The notes below the pieces were generated by a model. The model was not told where the DNA came from, ran no database searches, and saw only the letters and a list, made by a program, of their open reading frames with translations. From Stenotrophomonas maltophilia D457 (GTDB lineage Bacteria > Pseudomonadota > Gammaproteobacteria > Xanthomonadales > Xanthomonadaceae), in assembly GCF_000284595.1 (NCBI RefSeq), contig NC_017671.1:331001-395000 (forward strand): a stretch of 64,000 bases of DNA, in the 5' to 3' direction. Made by a program: the position numbers and the translations under genes. Below are positions 17,534-25,773 of this stretch, piece after piece; position 1 is the stretch's first letter, and every line of letters begins with the position of its first letter.

Positions 17534-18132
17534 TCCGCATCCTGCTGGCCGAGGATCAGGCGATGGTGCGCGGTGCACTGTCGGCGTTGCTGGGCCTGGA
17601 GCCGGATATCGAGGTGCTGGGCAGCGCCGCCGATGGCGAAACCGCGTGGCGGATGCTGCAGCAGCTGCAACCGGACATCCTGGTCACCGACATCGAGATG
17701 CCCGGCCTGTCCGGGCTCGAGCTTGCCCAGCGCATCGCGCGCCACGAGCTGCCGATCAAGGTGGTGATCGTGACCACCTTCGCCCGCGCCGGCTTCCTGC
17801 GCCGCGCGCTGGAAGCCGGCGTGCTGGGCTACCTGCTGAAGGATGCACCGGCCGAGAACCTGGCCGATGCCCTGCGCAAGGTGAAACAGGGCATCCGCGC
17901 GATCGACCCGCAGCTGGCACTGGATGCGTGGTCGCAGGCCGATCCGCTGACCGACCGCGAGCGCCGCGTACTGCGGCTGGCGGGCGAGGGCCGCACCGCC
18001 AGCGAGATCGCCGAGCAGCTGGGGTTGTCGCACGGTACGGTGCGCAATTACCTGTCCGAGTGCATCGGCAAGCTGGGCGTGGCCAACCGGATCGAGGCGT
18101 ACCGGCTGGCGCGGCAGAAGGGGTGGTTGTAG
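17530..18132 (+). CDS. NarL/FixJ-family response regulator, DesR-like
   Basis: 200 residues from ATG 17530, overlapping the kinase stop by four bases. The receiver domain has D9 in AEDQ, phospho-acceptor D54 in VTDIEMPG, T82/T83 in IVTTFARAGF and K104 in LLKDAPAE, all as in active regulators. The C-terminal LuxR-type helix-turn-helix spans about 138-200 (LTDRERRVLRLAGEGRTASE, then GLSHGTVRNYLSECIGKLGV). ATTFARAGFLRRALEAG-type wording is typical of DesR. It should dimerise on phosphorylation and bind palindromic DNA; 16091-16104 is a candidate site. Confidence 0.9.
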   Translation: MIRILLAEDQAMVRGALSALLGLEPDIEVLGSAADGETAWRMLQQLQPDILVTDIEMPGLSGLELAQRIARHELPIKVVIVTTFARAGFLRRALEAGVLGYLLKDAPAENLADALRKVKQGIRAIDPQLALDAWSQADPLTDRERRVLRLAGEGRTASEIAEQLGLSHGTVRNYLSECIGKLGVANRIEAYRLARQKGWL

Positions 18133-18159
18133 GGGCGTCCTGCTGTTCCCGGTGATTTC

Positions 18160-18645
18160 GTTTCCGCGACCACGGAGGGATGTCACTTTCTTTGCGCGCA
18201 AAGAAAGTAACCAAAGAAACGCTCCGCCGGCCGCGAGCCGGCGTGCTTCGCACGCCGGTGCCCTGCGCTCCTCGGTCCGTCGAGGGACGGCGCGGGAACT
18301 CGCTGCGCTCAGACACCCGCACCTCTTCGCCCTCGCCGGACCTGCGGTGCTCGGCTCGCTCAAGGCGGACTGGAAGGGCAAGAGCATCCACGCACGTCGT
18401 GGATCTACTGGGTGCAGCTGTGGCCTTTGACGTTGGGTCCGCCTTCTAGCGAGCCGAGCATCGCAGGGGAATCAGGGGCGCAGAGGCGCCGATGTCTGAG
18501 CGCAGCGAGTTCGGCGCCGTCCCCTGATTCACCGAGAAGCGCAGGGAACCGGCGCGGAGCGACGGCTCGCGATCTGGCGGCGTGTTTCTTTGGTTACTTT
18601 CTTTGCACGAGCAAAGAAAGTGACACCCCTCCGCGGGCGCGGAAA
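18160..18645. repeat. Large imperfect inverted repeat, about 210-base arms
   Basis: The left end (GTTTCCGCGACCACGGAGGG, 18160-18179) is matched in reverse at the right end (CCTCCGCGGGCGCGGAAAC, to 18645). The outer arms each hold their own small palindrome: CACTTTCTTTGCGCGCAAAG at 18184-18203 and ACTTTCTTTGCACGAGCAAA at 18597-18616. The similarity continues inwards through ACCAAAGAAAC, CCCTGCGCT, GAACTCGCTGCGCTCAGACA (18297-18316) and GGTGCTCGGCTCGCTCAAGG. The spacer carries a GTAGATCCACG-type REP at 18386-18408. There is no transposase and no obvious target-site duplication. Confidence 0.75.
18386..18408. repeat. SMAG-type unit nested in the large inverted repeat
   Basis: Inverted GTAGATCCACG-subtype unit (ATCCACG CACGT CGTGGATCTAC) in the spacer between the two long arms. 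Same subtype as 2020-2042. Confidence 0.75.
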
Positions 18646-18650
18646 CGATC

Positions 18651-18673
18651 CGCCGGGCATGGCCCGGCGCTAC
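18651..18673. repeat. SMAG-type unit, GTAGCGCCGGGC subtype (inverted)
   Basis: CGCCGGGC-CAT-type stem ending GGCGCTAC. It lies immediately outside the right end of the large inverted repeat, 29 bases before the stop of the b561 gene. Confidence 0.7.
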
Positions 18674-18701
18674 TCATGCGTGGGCGCAGAGGAGCTCGCT
18701 C

Positions 18702-19238
18702 TCAATCCTTCCCGCGCGCCATCGCCTGGAACACCCCGTCACGCTGCACCCACAGGTGGAACAGCGCCGCACCCACATGCATCAGCACCGTGGCAAACAA
18801 CACATAGGCCAGCAGGCTGTGCGCATTGCGCAACGCGGCATACAGCGCCGGGGTATGCGGCACGATCGGCGGCAGGTGCAGGCCACCCCACAGCACGATC
18901 GGGTAACCGCCGGCCGACAGCATCGCCCAGCCGATCAGCGGCATCGCCAGCATCAGTGCGTACAGCATCCAGTGCGAGGCCTTGGCCGCCATCACCTGCC
19001 ACACAGGAAGATCCGCCGGCAGCGGCGGTGGGCGATGACGCAGCCGGTTGTACAGGCGCAGCAACACCAGTACGCCGATAGTGATGCCCAATGGGCGGTG
19101 CAGGTCGATCAGCATCGGCCGCAGGTGCAGCGAGGCGACCATGGTCACGCCAATGAACAGCATGGCGACGATCATCAGCGCCATGGACCAGTGCAGCACC
19201 CGCGCCAGCAGGTTGAAGTGGCCGTTGCCGGTGCTCAT
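18702..19238 (-). CDS. Cytochrome b561
   Basis: 178 residues with four membrane helices. The start is MSTGNGHFNLLARVLHWSMA, backed by AGGAGG upstream. Candidate heme ligands are histidines in LLARVLHWS, DLHRPLGI, AKASHWMLY and VLMHVGAAL, as in the bacterial CybB family. These proteins pass electrons from quinol through two b hemes in the inner membrane. ATG 19238 overlaps the stop of the catalase-like gene by four bases, so the two are made together. The b561 probably donates electrons to that partner; this is inferred from the pairing. Confidence 0.9.
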   Translation of the reverse strand: MSTGNGHFNLLARVLHWSMALMIVAMLFIGVTMVASLHLRPMLIDLHRPLGITIGVLVLLRLYNRLRHRPPPLPADLPVWQVMAAKASHWMLYALMLAMPLIGWAMLSAGGYPIVLWGGLHLPPIVPHTPALYAALRNAHSLLAYVLFATVLMHVGAALFHLWVQRDGVFQAMARGKD

Positions 19239-20338
19239 CGTGCGGCCTCCTTCCGTTGCTCGACGTTGCCGGTGGCGCGCTCGCGTTCGCGGCGGTTGAA
19301 GGACTGCGAATACACGGCCGAGCGGGCCGCCAGGATCGGATCGTCACTGCCACGCACGCCGCTGGGCAGGATCAGCGGATCGAAATTGATCTGCCCGCAG
19401 GCGCCTTGTTCCTGCGACTGCATGCGGTCCAGGCTGAGTACGCCGGCCACTACCTGGTCACGCGATTCGGGCCACGGTACCGACGGATTATCGATGGCAT
19501 CGCCAGGCTCGGCGGTGGTCACGACCAGGTTCCAGCGCACCGGGCCGCTGGCCAGGCGCTGCTGCAGTTCCTGGCTGAGGAAATCGACGCTGGCCTGCTT
19601 GCGGGTTTCCGCATCCATCTCCACCACCGGCGCCTGCGGCTGCCAGCGCCAGCGCACCGCGCGCTTCTGGCCCTGCGCATTGGTGAACCAGAAGCTGTTG
19701 ACGCTGTTGAAGGTGGTGTCGGCCCAGCTGCTGGTCCACGGCGCGGTCTTGGCCCACTGCTGGAAAGCCTGCGCACTGGGGTATTTGGCCAGCACCGCGG
19801 CCATCTTCTGCGGATCGGGCTTGCCGGTGGCCGGGTCGGGAATGGAGGCGCGGGTCTGCTCGTAGAACGCCTCTGCGCTGGGCACGGCGAAGAACGGGAA
19901 GCTGTTCATCGCCATGCGCCATTCCTGGCCATCATCGCTGACCATCTGCACCGCGAGGCTGCGCACGCGTGCGGTGTTGTCGGCGCCGTAGGGGTCGCCG
20001 CCGCCGATCGACAGGCGGCCCATCACCGGCACGCGGCGCTGCGAGAACACCCGTGCGCTGGACAGGGTGGGGGCCTGCGCGCTGGGTTCGAACCAGCCGC
20101 TCACGCAGATGCCCTTGCTGTGCGCGCGGCGGAAGCCCGGGTGGGCCGGGCCGGTGGCCTCGATGGTGTCGGTGAAGCGCTGCGCGGTCAGGCGGTTTCC
20201 AATCCAGCCGGCCAGCCAGGCGAAGGCCAGCGCGACGGCACCCAGAATGAGTGCGATCAGTGCGATCCAGAGCAGGGGGGAATGCTTGCGTGGCGCGCCC
20301 GGCGTCTGGCCAGCGCGGGTGTAGCGGAAGAGCGACAT
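19235..20338 (-). CDS. Membrane-anchored catalase-family heme peroxidase (SrpA-like)
   Basis: 367 residues from ATG 20338, with AGGA nine bases upstream. One N-terminal helix (about 20-45, LLWIALIALILGAVALAFAW) would anchor it with the heme domain in the periplasm. RRAHSKGICVSGWFEPS holds the distal histidine of the catalase fold. Near the C-terminus LAARSAVYSQSFNRR has the tyrosine expected as the fifth heme ligand. The length fits small SrpA-type catalase-related peroxidases rather than the 480-residue catalases. It probably removes peroxide, using electrons from the overlapping cytochrome b561. Substrate and partner are inferred. Confidence 0.85.
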   Translation of the reverse strand: MSLFRYTRAGQTPGAPRKHSPLLWIALIALILGAVALAFAWLAGWIGNRLTAQRFTDTIEATGPAHPGFRRAHSKGICVSGWFEPSAQAPTLSSARVFSQRRVPVMGRLSIGGGDPYGADNTARVRSLAVQMVSDDGQEWRMAMNSFPFFAVPSAEAFYEQTRASIPDPATGKPDPQKMAAVLAKYPSAQAFQQWAKTAPWTSSWADTTFNSVNSFWFTNAQGQKRAVRWRWQPQAPVVEMDAETRKQASVDFLSQELQQRLASGPVRWNLVVTTAEPGDAIDNPSVPWPESRDQVVAGVLSLDRMQSQEQGACGQINFDPLILPSGVRGSDDPILAARSAVYSQSFNRRERERATGNVEQRKEAAR

Positions 20339-20443
20339 GGTCGGAGTCCTGCCTTCACGGAGCGTGTGGGTGGTCGACCTACACATCCTCGCAGAACCCG
20401 GCCGGGGCCGAAATTCAATTTTTCGTCAGATTTTCCGGGGACG

Positions 20444-20468
20444 GGGTGCCGACCAACGGTCGGCACCC
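20444..20468. repeat. REP-like palindrome GGGTGCCGACC-AAC-GGTCGGCACCC
   Basis: A perfect 11-bp stem with a three-base loop just beyond the stop of the M17 aminopeptidase gene (minus strand). A related copy is at 47613-47640. It could stabilise the mRNA 3' end; it has no T tract, so it is not called a terminator. Confidence 0.7.
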
Positions 20469-20474
20469 ACCCGA

Positions 20475-21842
20475 TCAGCTGTAGCGCTGCTTCAGCATCG
20501 CCCACGCCGAGCGCAGCGCCAGCGCTTCGCCACCGGCCGGACGGCCCGGGCGCTCGCCGTCGTTCCAGGCATACACATCCAGGTGCGCCCAGCGCTGGCC
20601 GTCTTCCAGGAAGCGCTCCAGGTACAGCGCGGCGGTCACCGAGCCGGCCATGCGCGAACCGGCGTTGGCCAGGTCGGCGATGCCGCTGCCCAGGTAGCGC
20701 AGGTAGGGGCGCCACAGCGGCATGCGCCAGACCGGGTCGCGGGTCGCGTCACCGGCCTGCAGCCACTGCTGGGCCACCGTGTCGTCGTTGCTGAACAGTG
20801 CCGGCAGGTCCGGGCCCAGTGCGATGCGCGCGGCACCGGTGAGGGTGGCGAAATCCAGCACCAGGTCCGGCTTCTGCTCACCGGCGAAGGTCAGCGCATC
20901 GCACAGGATCACGCGGCCTTCGGCATCGGTGTTGTCGATCTCCACGCTCAGGCCCTTGCGGGTGGCGATCACTTCGCCCGGGCGGAAGGCATCCGGACCG
21001 ATCGCGTTTTCCACCGCCGGCACCAGCAGGGTCAGCCGCACCGGCAGCCCGCGCGCCATCACCAGGCCGGCCAGGGCCAGTGCGTGCGCGGCGCCGCCCA
21101 TGTCCTTCTTCATGTTGCGCATGCCGTCGGCTGGCTTGATGTCCAGCCCGCCGGTATCGAAGCACACGCCCTTGCCCACCAGCACCAATGCCGGATCGGT
21201 GTCCTTGCCCCAGCGCAGCACGACCAGGCGCGGCGCACGATGCGAAGCGCGGCCCACGGCGTGGATGGCCGGGAAATTCTGCTTCAGCAGTTCGTCGCCG
21301 GTAATCGCCTCGACCTGCGCACCATGTGCATCGGCCAGCGCGCGCGCGGCGTCTTCCAGCTGCTGCGGGCCCATGTCTTCGGTCGGGGTGTTGACCCAGT
21401 CGCGCACGCGCAGGCTGGCGGCGATCAGGTCGGCCACTTCGCCGGTCGGCGAGGCCACCAGCTGCGCCGGTGCGCGATTGCGCTTGCGATAGCGGTCAAA
21501 GCGGTAGCTGCCCAGGCCCCAGCCCAGCTGCAGCAGCGCCCGTTCGGCGGCCGGCAGTTCATTGGCCAGCTGCCACACGCTGCCTTCCGGCAGCGCGTGC
21601 GGCGCATGCGCATAGCTGTAGGCATCGGCACGATCACCCACGCCCATCACGGCACCGGCCAGGCCATCGGCGCCCGGCAGCAGTGCCACGCTGTGGGCGC
21701 CGGCGTTGAAGCCCTGCGATGACAGCCACGCCTGCGTGGCAGCCGGCTGGCTGTCCTTCCAGGCGGCGAACTGCTCGCGGTCCAGCACGTACAACGGCAG
21801 CGCCGCAGCGGTGTCGGCGGTGAAACCAGTGATCTCGCTCAT
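20475..21842 (-). CDS. M17-family leucyl aminopeptidase (PepA/PepB-type)
   Basis: 455 residues from ATG 21842. The M17 catalytic domain shows GKGVCFDTGG at 223-232 and NTDAEGR at 304-310, which together supply the Lys, Asp and Glu ligands of the two-metal site. The N-terminal domain (about 1-140) is the divergent macro-like fold of the family. It removes N-terminal residues from peptides in the cytoplasm. The length is a little below the 490-500 of classical PepA and fits the xanthomonad leucyl aminopeptidase-family type. It starts three bases after the stop of the HAD phosphatase gene on the same strand, so the two probably share a transcript. Confidence 0.92.
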   Translation of the reverse strand: MSEITGFTADTAAALPLYVLDREQFAAWKDSQPAATQAWLSSQGFNAGAHSVALLPGADGLAGAVMGVGDRADAYSYAHAPHALPEGSVWQLANELPAAERALLQLGWGLGSYRFDRYRKRNRAPAQLVASPTGEVADLIAASLRVRDWVNTPTEDMGPQQLEDAARALADAHGAQVEAITGDELLKQNFPAIHAVGRASHRAPRLVVLRWGKDTDPALVLVGKGVCFDTGGLDIKPADGMRNMKKDMGGAAHALALAGLVMARGLPVRLTLLVPAVENAIGPDAFRPGEVIATRKGLSVEIDNTDAEGRVILCDALTFAGEQKPDLVLDFATLTGAARIALGPDLPALFSNDDTVAQQWLQAGDATRDPVWRMPLWRPYLRYLGSGIADLANAGSRMAGSVTAALYLERFLEDGQRWAHLDVYAWNDGERPGRPAGGEALALRSAWAMLKQRYS

Positions 21843-21845
21843 GCG

Positions 21846-22565
21846 TCAGGTACTCCGGGGTGCGGCGGCGTCGAGGTTGGCATCCAACCAGTCGGCCAGG
21901 CCGGTAAGGGTGTCGAACTGCAGGTCCGGCTGCAGCTGCGGATGGGTCCAGGTGGCTGCGTCGCGGTTGATCCAGCAGCCGCGCAGGCCGGCGGCAATCG
22001 CCCCGGCCACGTCCATGTCGGCATGGTCGCCGACGTGCAGCACCTGTGCCGGTGCCACACCCAGGCGGGTGCACGCGGCATGGAAGATGCTGGCTTCGGG
22101 CTTGGCCGCGCCGTGTTCGCGCGAACCCAGCTGGAAGGCGAAATGATGGGCCAGGCCGATCCGCTCCAGGTCGGCGTTGCCGTTGCTCAGCGCCGCCACC
22201 GGTACCCGTGCGGCAATGCGCGCCAGCGCGTCGATCGCATCGGGATAGCACTCCACCTGGTTGCGCGCGGCGTAGAACACTTCATACGCAGGCTCCAGCA
22301 GATCGAGGCTGGCACCGCTGGTGTGCAGTGCTTCGTGCAGGGTCAGCCGGCGCAGCGCACTCAGGTCGTGGTGGAGGTACGGATGGGCGTGGTACAGCCG
22401 CTCGCGCAGTTCGCGCATCGCCTCCACCGGATACATCGCGGCGGTAGCGGGGCTGTGTTCGCACATCCAGGCGTGCAGGACCTGTTCGATGCGGGCGCCG
22501 ATCGGAGCGAACGGCCACAGCGTGTCGTCAAGGTCGAGGGTGATGGCTTGGACGGGGAAATTCAC
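21846..22565 (-). CDS. HAD-superfamily phosphatase, YigB-like
   Basis: 239 residues from GTG 22565, preceded by GGCGAG. Motif I is TLDLDDTLW near residue 10 (nucleophile Asp and acid/base Asp). Motif II is ALSNGN, and motif IV is VLHVGDHADMDVAGA, with the helical cap domain between. This is the HAD-IA pattern of YigB, which dephosphorylates FMN or the riboflavin precursor 5-amino-6-ribitylamino-uracil phosphate. The substrate is not provable from sequence alone. It lies just upstream of the aminopeptidase gene on the same strand, with a three-base gap. Confidence 0.85.
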   Translation of the reverse strand: MNFPVQAITLDLDDTLWPFAPIGARIEQVLHAWMCEHSPATAAMYPVEAMRELRERLYHAHPYLHHDLSALRRLTLHEALHTSGASLDLLEPAYEVFYAARNQVECYPDAIDALARIAARVPVAALSNGNADLERIGLAHHFAFQLGSREHGAAKPEASIFHAACTRLGVAPAQVLHVGDHADMDVAGAIAAGLRGCWINRDAATWTHPQLQPDLQFDTLTGLADWLDANLDAAAPRST

Positions 22566-22639
22566 CTCGCCATTCTACCCCTGCCCGCGCGGGCTTTCAT
22601 GCGACGCGGCGGGCGGGTGGGCACTGTGGCTGGGCCGGG

Positions 22640-23107
22640 TCAGCGCAGGTTGTACGAGCAGGCGATGGTGGTCTGGCCGTCGAACTGCTGCACGTCCAGG
22701 TTGTGCCGCCCAACTTCCTTCGTGTAGGTGCCTGCTACCGGGTCGGACATCTTCGCCAGTGCCGCGACCTGTTCCACACTGGCCGAGCTGAAGTACGCGG
22801 TGAAACTGTCGATGCCATCCTCGCCGCTGTCGCCGTCATAGGACTGCAGCCGGTTCACGGGCTGGCCCAGCACCATCAAGGGCGTGGTCAGCCGGAACTC
22901 GCCGCTGGATTCGCCGTCCTGCGCCCTTGCCGGGGCCGGTGCCAGCATCCGGGCCATGGCGTCGAACTGCATGGGCGTGAGGTGCCGCTTGCAGGTAACC
23001 GCCTCAGCAAGCTGGGTGCGCGCCTGATCGGCAGTCGGCGGCGTCGCGGCGAACGCGGGAGCGGCAATGCAGGCCAAGGCAAGGCAACGCGTGGCGAGAG
23101 AGTTCAT
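22640..23107 (-). CDS. Exported protein of unknown function
   Basis: 155 residues from ATG 23107. The signal peptide is MNSLATRCLALACIAAPAFA, cleaved before ATPP. Two cysteines remain in the mature part (VTCKRHLTP and the C-terminal TIACSYNLR) and could form a disulfide joining the two ends. The centre contains LTTPLMVLGQPVNRLQSYDG. I do not recognise the family. An upstream in-frame ATG would add a non-hydrophobic head and is rejected. It stands alone with short gaps on both sides. Confidence 0.75.
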   Translation of the reverse strand: MNSLATRCLALACIAAPAFAATPPTADQARTQLAEAVTCKRHLTPMQFDAMARMLAPAPARAQDGESSGEFRLTTPLMVLGQPVNRLQSYDGDSGEDGIDSFTAYFSSASVEQVAALAKMSDPVAGTYTKEVGRHNLDVQQFDGQTTIACSYNLR

Positions 23108-23198
23108 ACGAGCGGATCCATCCGGGTAGGGCGCCATAGTCTGCCACTTCGTCCCTGTTTCTGGTTCCGCCACCTGCGTCCATCCGTTGTTGATGCCG

Positions 23199-24308
23199 TC
23201 ACTCCAGCAGGCGTGCCCAGCCCTGCATGCCATCCAGGCGTGCCAGCACCAGCTTGATGCACACCAGCAGCGGCACTGCCAGCAGCAGCCCGATCATGCC
23301 CCAGGCCCAGCCGAACACCATCAGCGCCAGGATCAGCACCAGCGGCGACAGCTTCATCCGACGGCCCAGCACGATCGGGGTCACCATCTGCCCTTCCAGG
23401 GTGTGCAGGCCCAGGTAGGCGGCGGCCGGCAGCAGGGCCTGCAGCGGGTCGCGGAACTCGACGAAGCCCATCAACAGCATCAATGCCACGCCGATCAGCG
23501 GGCCCACGTACGGGGCGAAGTTCAGTAGTGCAGCCACCGTGCCCCACAGCAGTGCTTCCTGCAGGCCGATGCCGAGCAGCATCAGCACGCCGGCGAACAC
23601 CAGCCCGACCAGGGTGTTGATGACGCTGATGGTCAGCACGTAACGCGAGACCTCCCGTTCGATCGAACGCAGGATGTCGGTGGTGAACCGCTGCTGCTGG
23701 CGGTTCGGGAACAGGGCGATCGCTGCGCGCTGCAGGCTCTGCCCGTAGATCATGAAGAACAGGGTCAGCAGCACCACCGCCAGCACCGACGCGGCCAGGC
23801 GCGGTGCACGGGTCAGCATGCGGTATGGATCGTCCAGCTGGGTGCGGATCACCTGCACCTTGTGGTTGCTGTCACCGCCGGCCACGCGGGCGAAGTTTTC
23901 CGCCGCCTGGTTGGCCTGCTGCACCGGCTTGGTCAGGTCCTGCACCTGCCGGGCCACCTTGCGCAGCTGCTGTGGTGCTTCCTGCGCCCATTCCATCGCC
24001 GGACCGATCAACTGCACCGCCAGCGAACCGGTCACGCCCAGCCCGGCGCCGAGGATCAGCAGAGCGCCCAGCGCGCGCGGAATCCACAGCTTCTGCAGCA
24101 GGCGCAGGATCGGGTTGCCGACCAGTGCGAAGAACATCGCCAGCAGCACCGGCAGGATGATGTCCTGCGCGGCCCACAGCGTGTAGCCCACCGCCAGGGT
24201 GGCCAGGACCACCAGCGACATCGGCCCGCGTGGACGCGACGGGGGCGGCAGCGGCGCCTCCGCACCCTGCGGATCGGCTGGTGACGGGGACAGGAGGGAC
24301 TCGCTCAT
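23199..24308 (-). CDS. AI-2E transporter family (PerM/YdiK-like) membrane protein
   Basis: 369 residues from ATG 24308. A proline-rich head (about 1-30) is followed by two to three helices (LVVLATLAVGYTLWAAQDII, FFALVGNPI), a soluble helical stretch (about 110-180), and five further helices ending in a conserved C-terminal block. That block includes LLNFAPYVGPLIGVALMLLM, LGLHTLEGQMVTPIVLGRRM and VFGWAWGMIGLLLAVPLL. The block PYVGPLIG and EGQMVTPIVLGR are family signatures. Members have been linked to AI-2 export or Na+/H+ antiport; the substrate here is unknown. It stands 68 bases downstream of the yqjK-like gene on the same strand, so read-through is possible. Confidence 0.85.
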   Translation of the reverse strand: MSESLLSPSPADPQGAEAPLPPPSRPRGPMSLVVLATLAVGYTLWAAQDIILPVLLAMFFALVGNPILRLLQKLWIPRALGALLILGAGLGVTGSLAVQLIGPAMEWAQEAPQQLRKVARQVQDLTKPVQQANQAAENFARVAGGDSNHKVQVIRTQLDDPYRMLTRAPRLAASVLAVVLLTLFFMIYGQSLQRAAIALFPNRQQQRFTTDILRSIEREVSRYVLTISVINTLVGLVFAGVLMLLGIGLQEALLWGTVAALLNFAPYVGPLIGVALMLLMGFVEFRDPLQALLPAAAYLGLHTLEGQMVTPIVLGRRMKLSPLVLILALMVFGWAWGMIGLLLAVPLLVCIKLVLARLDGMQGWARLLE

Positions 24309-24375
24309 CGACGCACCAACCGGGAAGGGGAGCGCATTATCCGCCGGCCGCGATCGGCGCGGCGGAGTGCGTGGA

Positions 24376-24831
24376 TCAACGTTCGGACAGCTCGGTGGCG
24401 GCTTCGGCCGGGCGCGGTTCGCGCGGTTCCGGTTCGGGTTCCGGGCGGGGGGCAGGTGCCGGCCGTGCGTTGGCGGCGGAGGCCGCCGCCTGTGCCTGCT
24501 CGCTGGCATCGTCGGCTTCTTCGGCCGCGTCGTCGGCGGTCGCTGCAGCCTGTGCCGCCATCGCCGTGGCGAACGCCGCCTGGGCACTGGCGAACAGGTT
24601 CGAGACCGAACCGACCATCTGCAGCCAGCGCGCACCGTTGACCTTGCCGGGCACTTCCAGCTTGCCGGCGATGAAGCCACCGGCCAGGCCGACCACCACG
24701 ATGCGCAACGGCGACCAGCCCTTTCGCCAGACGTCGCTGAGCGTGGACCAGTGGTCCTGGGTCTCGCCCAGGCGCACGGTCACCACCTGTTCGCAGCGTT
24801 TCACCCGCCGCTGCAGCGCGCCGAACTTCAT
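24376..24831 (-). CDS. YqjK-like membrane-associated protein with acidic-Ala tail
   Basis: 151 residues. The N-terminal half (residues 1-60) has charged helices with QDHWSTLSDVWRKGWSPL, then one hydrophobic segment LRIVVVGLAGGFIAGKL. The second half is low-complexity: an Ala/Gln/Asp/Glu coil (about 85-120), then a Pro-Glu-Arg run. The size and position after a holin-X-like gene and a DUF883 gene mirror yqjD-yqjE-yqjK of E. coli, so YqjK-like is the best guess. Residue similarity to YqjK itself is weak. It overlaps the upstream yqjE-like gene by four bases. Function is unknown. Confidence 0.65.
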   Translation of the reverse strand: MKFGALQRRVKRCEQVVTVRLGETQDHWSTLSDVWRKGWSPLRIVVVGLAGGFIAGKLEVPGKVNGARWLQMVGSVSNLFASAQAAFATAMAAQAAATADDAAEEADDASEQAQAAASAANARPAPAPRPEPEPEPREPRPAEAATELSER

Positions 24832-25298
24832 GGCTTGCCCTCGGGCAGCTGCACGCCGGCATCGGGGTCGTCTTCGCTGGGCTCGTCGAACAGGCCCAGG
24901 CGTGACAGCTGGCGCCGGGTGGCATGCATGCCGGTGTGATGGAAGAAGTAGGACACCCGCCAGATCGCGTAGCCGGTGACGGCCAGGCTCAGCAGCGAGG
25001 TGATCAGCAGCGCCTGCAGCCAGCTAAGGCCCCAGCTCTGCAGCAGGGCGATGAGGGTGGCCGCCATCAGCAGCCAGGCCGAGGCACCAAATACGATCGC
25101 CACGCCGGCCCAGGCCAGCGCACGGCCGAAGGCGCTGCGGGCCAGGGCGAAGTCGGCCGAGGCCAGCCGGCGCAGCGAGCGCACGGTGTGCTTGGCCGAA
25201 TCGGCGGCGGCACGACCGGCCGCGCCGACCTGGCGGATGCTCTCATCCAGCGGCGGGGTGGCCGCCGGATCAGGGGCTTGCGCGTTGTCTTCGCTCAC
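24828..25298 (-). CDS. YqjE-like protein (phage-holin-X family fold)
   Basis: 156 residues from GTG 25298. Two long membrane helices are visible (AFGRALAWAGVAIVFGASAW, LLMAATLIALL and SWLQALLITSLLSLAVTGYA), with an N-terminal cytoplasmic part rich in Ala and Arg (AAGRAAADSAKHTVRSLRRL). This is the layout of the Actinobacterial holin-X/YqjE family. It is not evidence of a prophage: the family is a common chromosomal partner of YqjD. It lies between yqjD-like (gap of eight bases) and yqjK-like (overlap of four) genes. Role unknown, presumably envelope-related. Confidence 0.75.
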   Translation of the reverse strand: MSEDNAQAPDPAATPPLDESIRQVGAAGRAAADSAKHTVRSLRRLASADFALARSAFGRALAWAGVAIVFGASAWLLMAATLIALLQSWGLSWLQALLITSLLSLAVTGYAIWRVSYFFHHTGMHATRRQLSRLGLFDEPSEDDPDAGVQLPEGKP

Positions 25299-25306
25299 GC
25301 CGCGGC

Positions 25307-25672
25307 TTACTTGTCGCTGCTGCCGCGGGCCAGCTTGGCGATGATCCAGCCGGCAGCGAAGGCGACGCCGAACGAAGCCAGCGGACGCTCACGGATCAAC
25401 TCGGCGGCGCTGTCGATCAGGTCCTTGCCCTTGTCCATCAACGCGTCAACCTGTTCCTTGGCAGCGGCACCACCGAATTCGGCGGCGGCCAGGCCAGACA
25501 GTGCGCTGTCGGACAGTTCGGCCTTGACGTTGGCCTTGCCGATGCGCAGCTCGTCGGTCGCGGCACCGGTTGCGCCCTTGATCGCACCGCCGGCGGCCGT
25601 GGCGGCCTGCTTCAGGTGGGAACCGGCTTCACCCAGGTGTTCCTTCAGGTTCTCGGTATTGGTGGGGCTCAT
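25307..25672 (-). CDS. DUF883/YqjD-ElaB-like membrane-anchored protein
   Basis: 121 residues from ATG 25672, with AGGAG eight bases upstream. The N-terminal two-thirds are amphipathic Ala/Lys/Glu helices (GSHLKQAATAAGGAIKGATG, DALMDKGKDLIDSAAELI). The C-terminal part, after RERPLASFG, is one helix (VAFAAGWIIAKLARG). This matches DUF883 proteins such as YqjD and ElaB, which are tail-anchored in the inner membrane and bind ribosomes in stationary phase in E. coli. It is the first gene of the three-gene yqjDEK-like set. A stress or stationary-phase role is plausible by family only. Confidence 0.8.
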   Translation of the reverse strand: MSPTNTENLKEHLGEAGSHLKQAATAAGGAIKGATGAATDELRIGKANVKAELSDSALSGLAAAEFGGAAAKEQVDALMDKGKDLIDSAAELIRERPLASFGVAFAAGWIIAKLARGSSDK

Positions 25673-25773
25673 CGAATCACTCCTGTTGCGATGGGGGAAC
25701 GGGTGTCGGCGGTGCCGACCTGGACTGACAGCAATAGCATTGCCGGGGTATAGGGGGTGTTACGGCAGGGCGA

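Larger units (their letters stand above)
18133..18701. other. 569-base non-coding region holding a large inverted-repeat element
   Basis: No real gene is seen. The region is almost filled by the 486-base inverted-repeat element (18160-18645), followed by a REP unit at 18651-18673. Open frames here translate to arginine-rich or VTFFARAKKVT-like peptides that simply reflect the palindromes. Confidence 0.7.

Noticed and set aside
18133-18701. Short proteins such as VTFFARAKKVT-type peptides
   Set aside because: They are translations of the palindromic arms; the same words appear on both strands.
24828-25298. Prophage remnant because of a holin-like protein
   Set aside because: The holin-X fold is shared by chromosomal YqjE; the flanking DUF883 and YqjK-like genes fit that set and no other phage gene is present.
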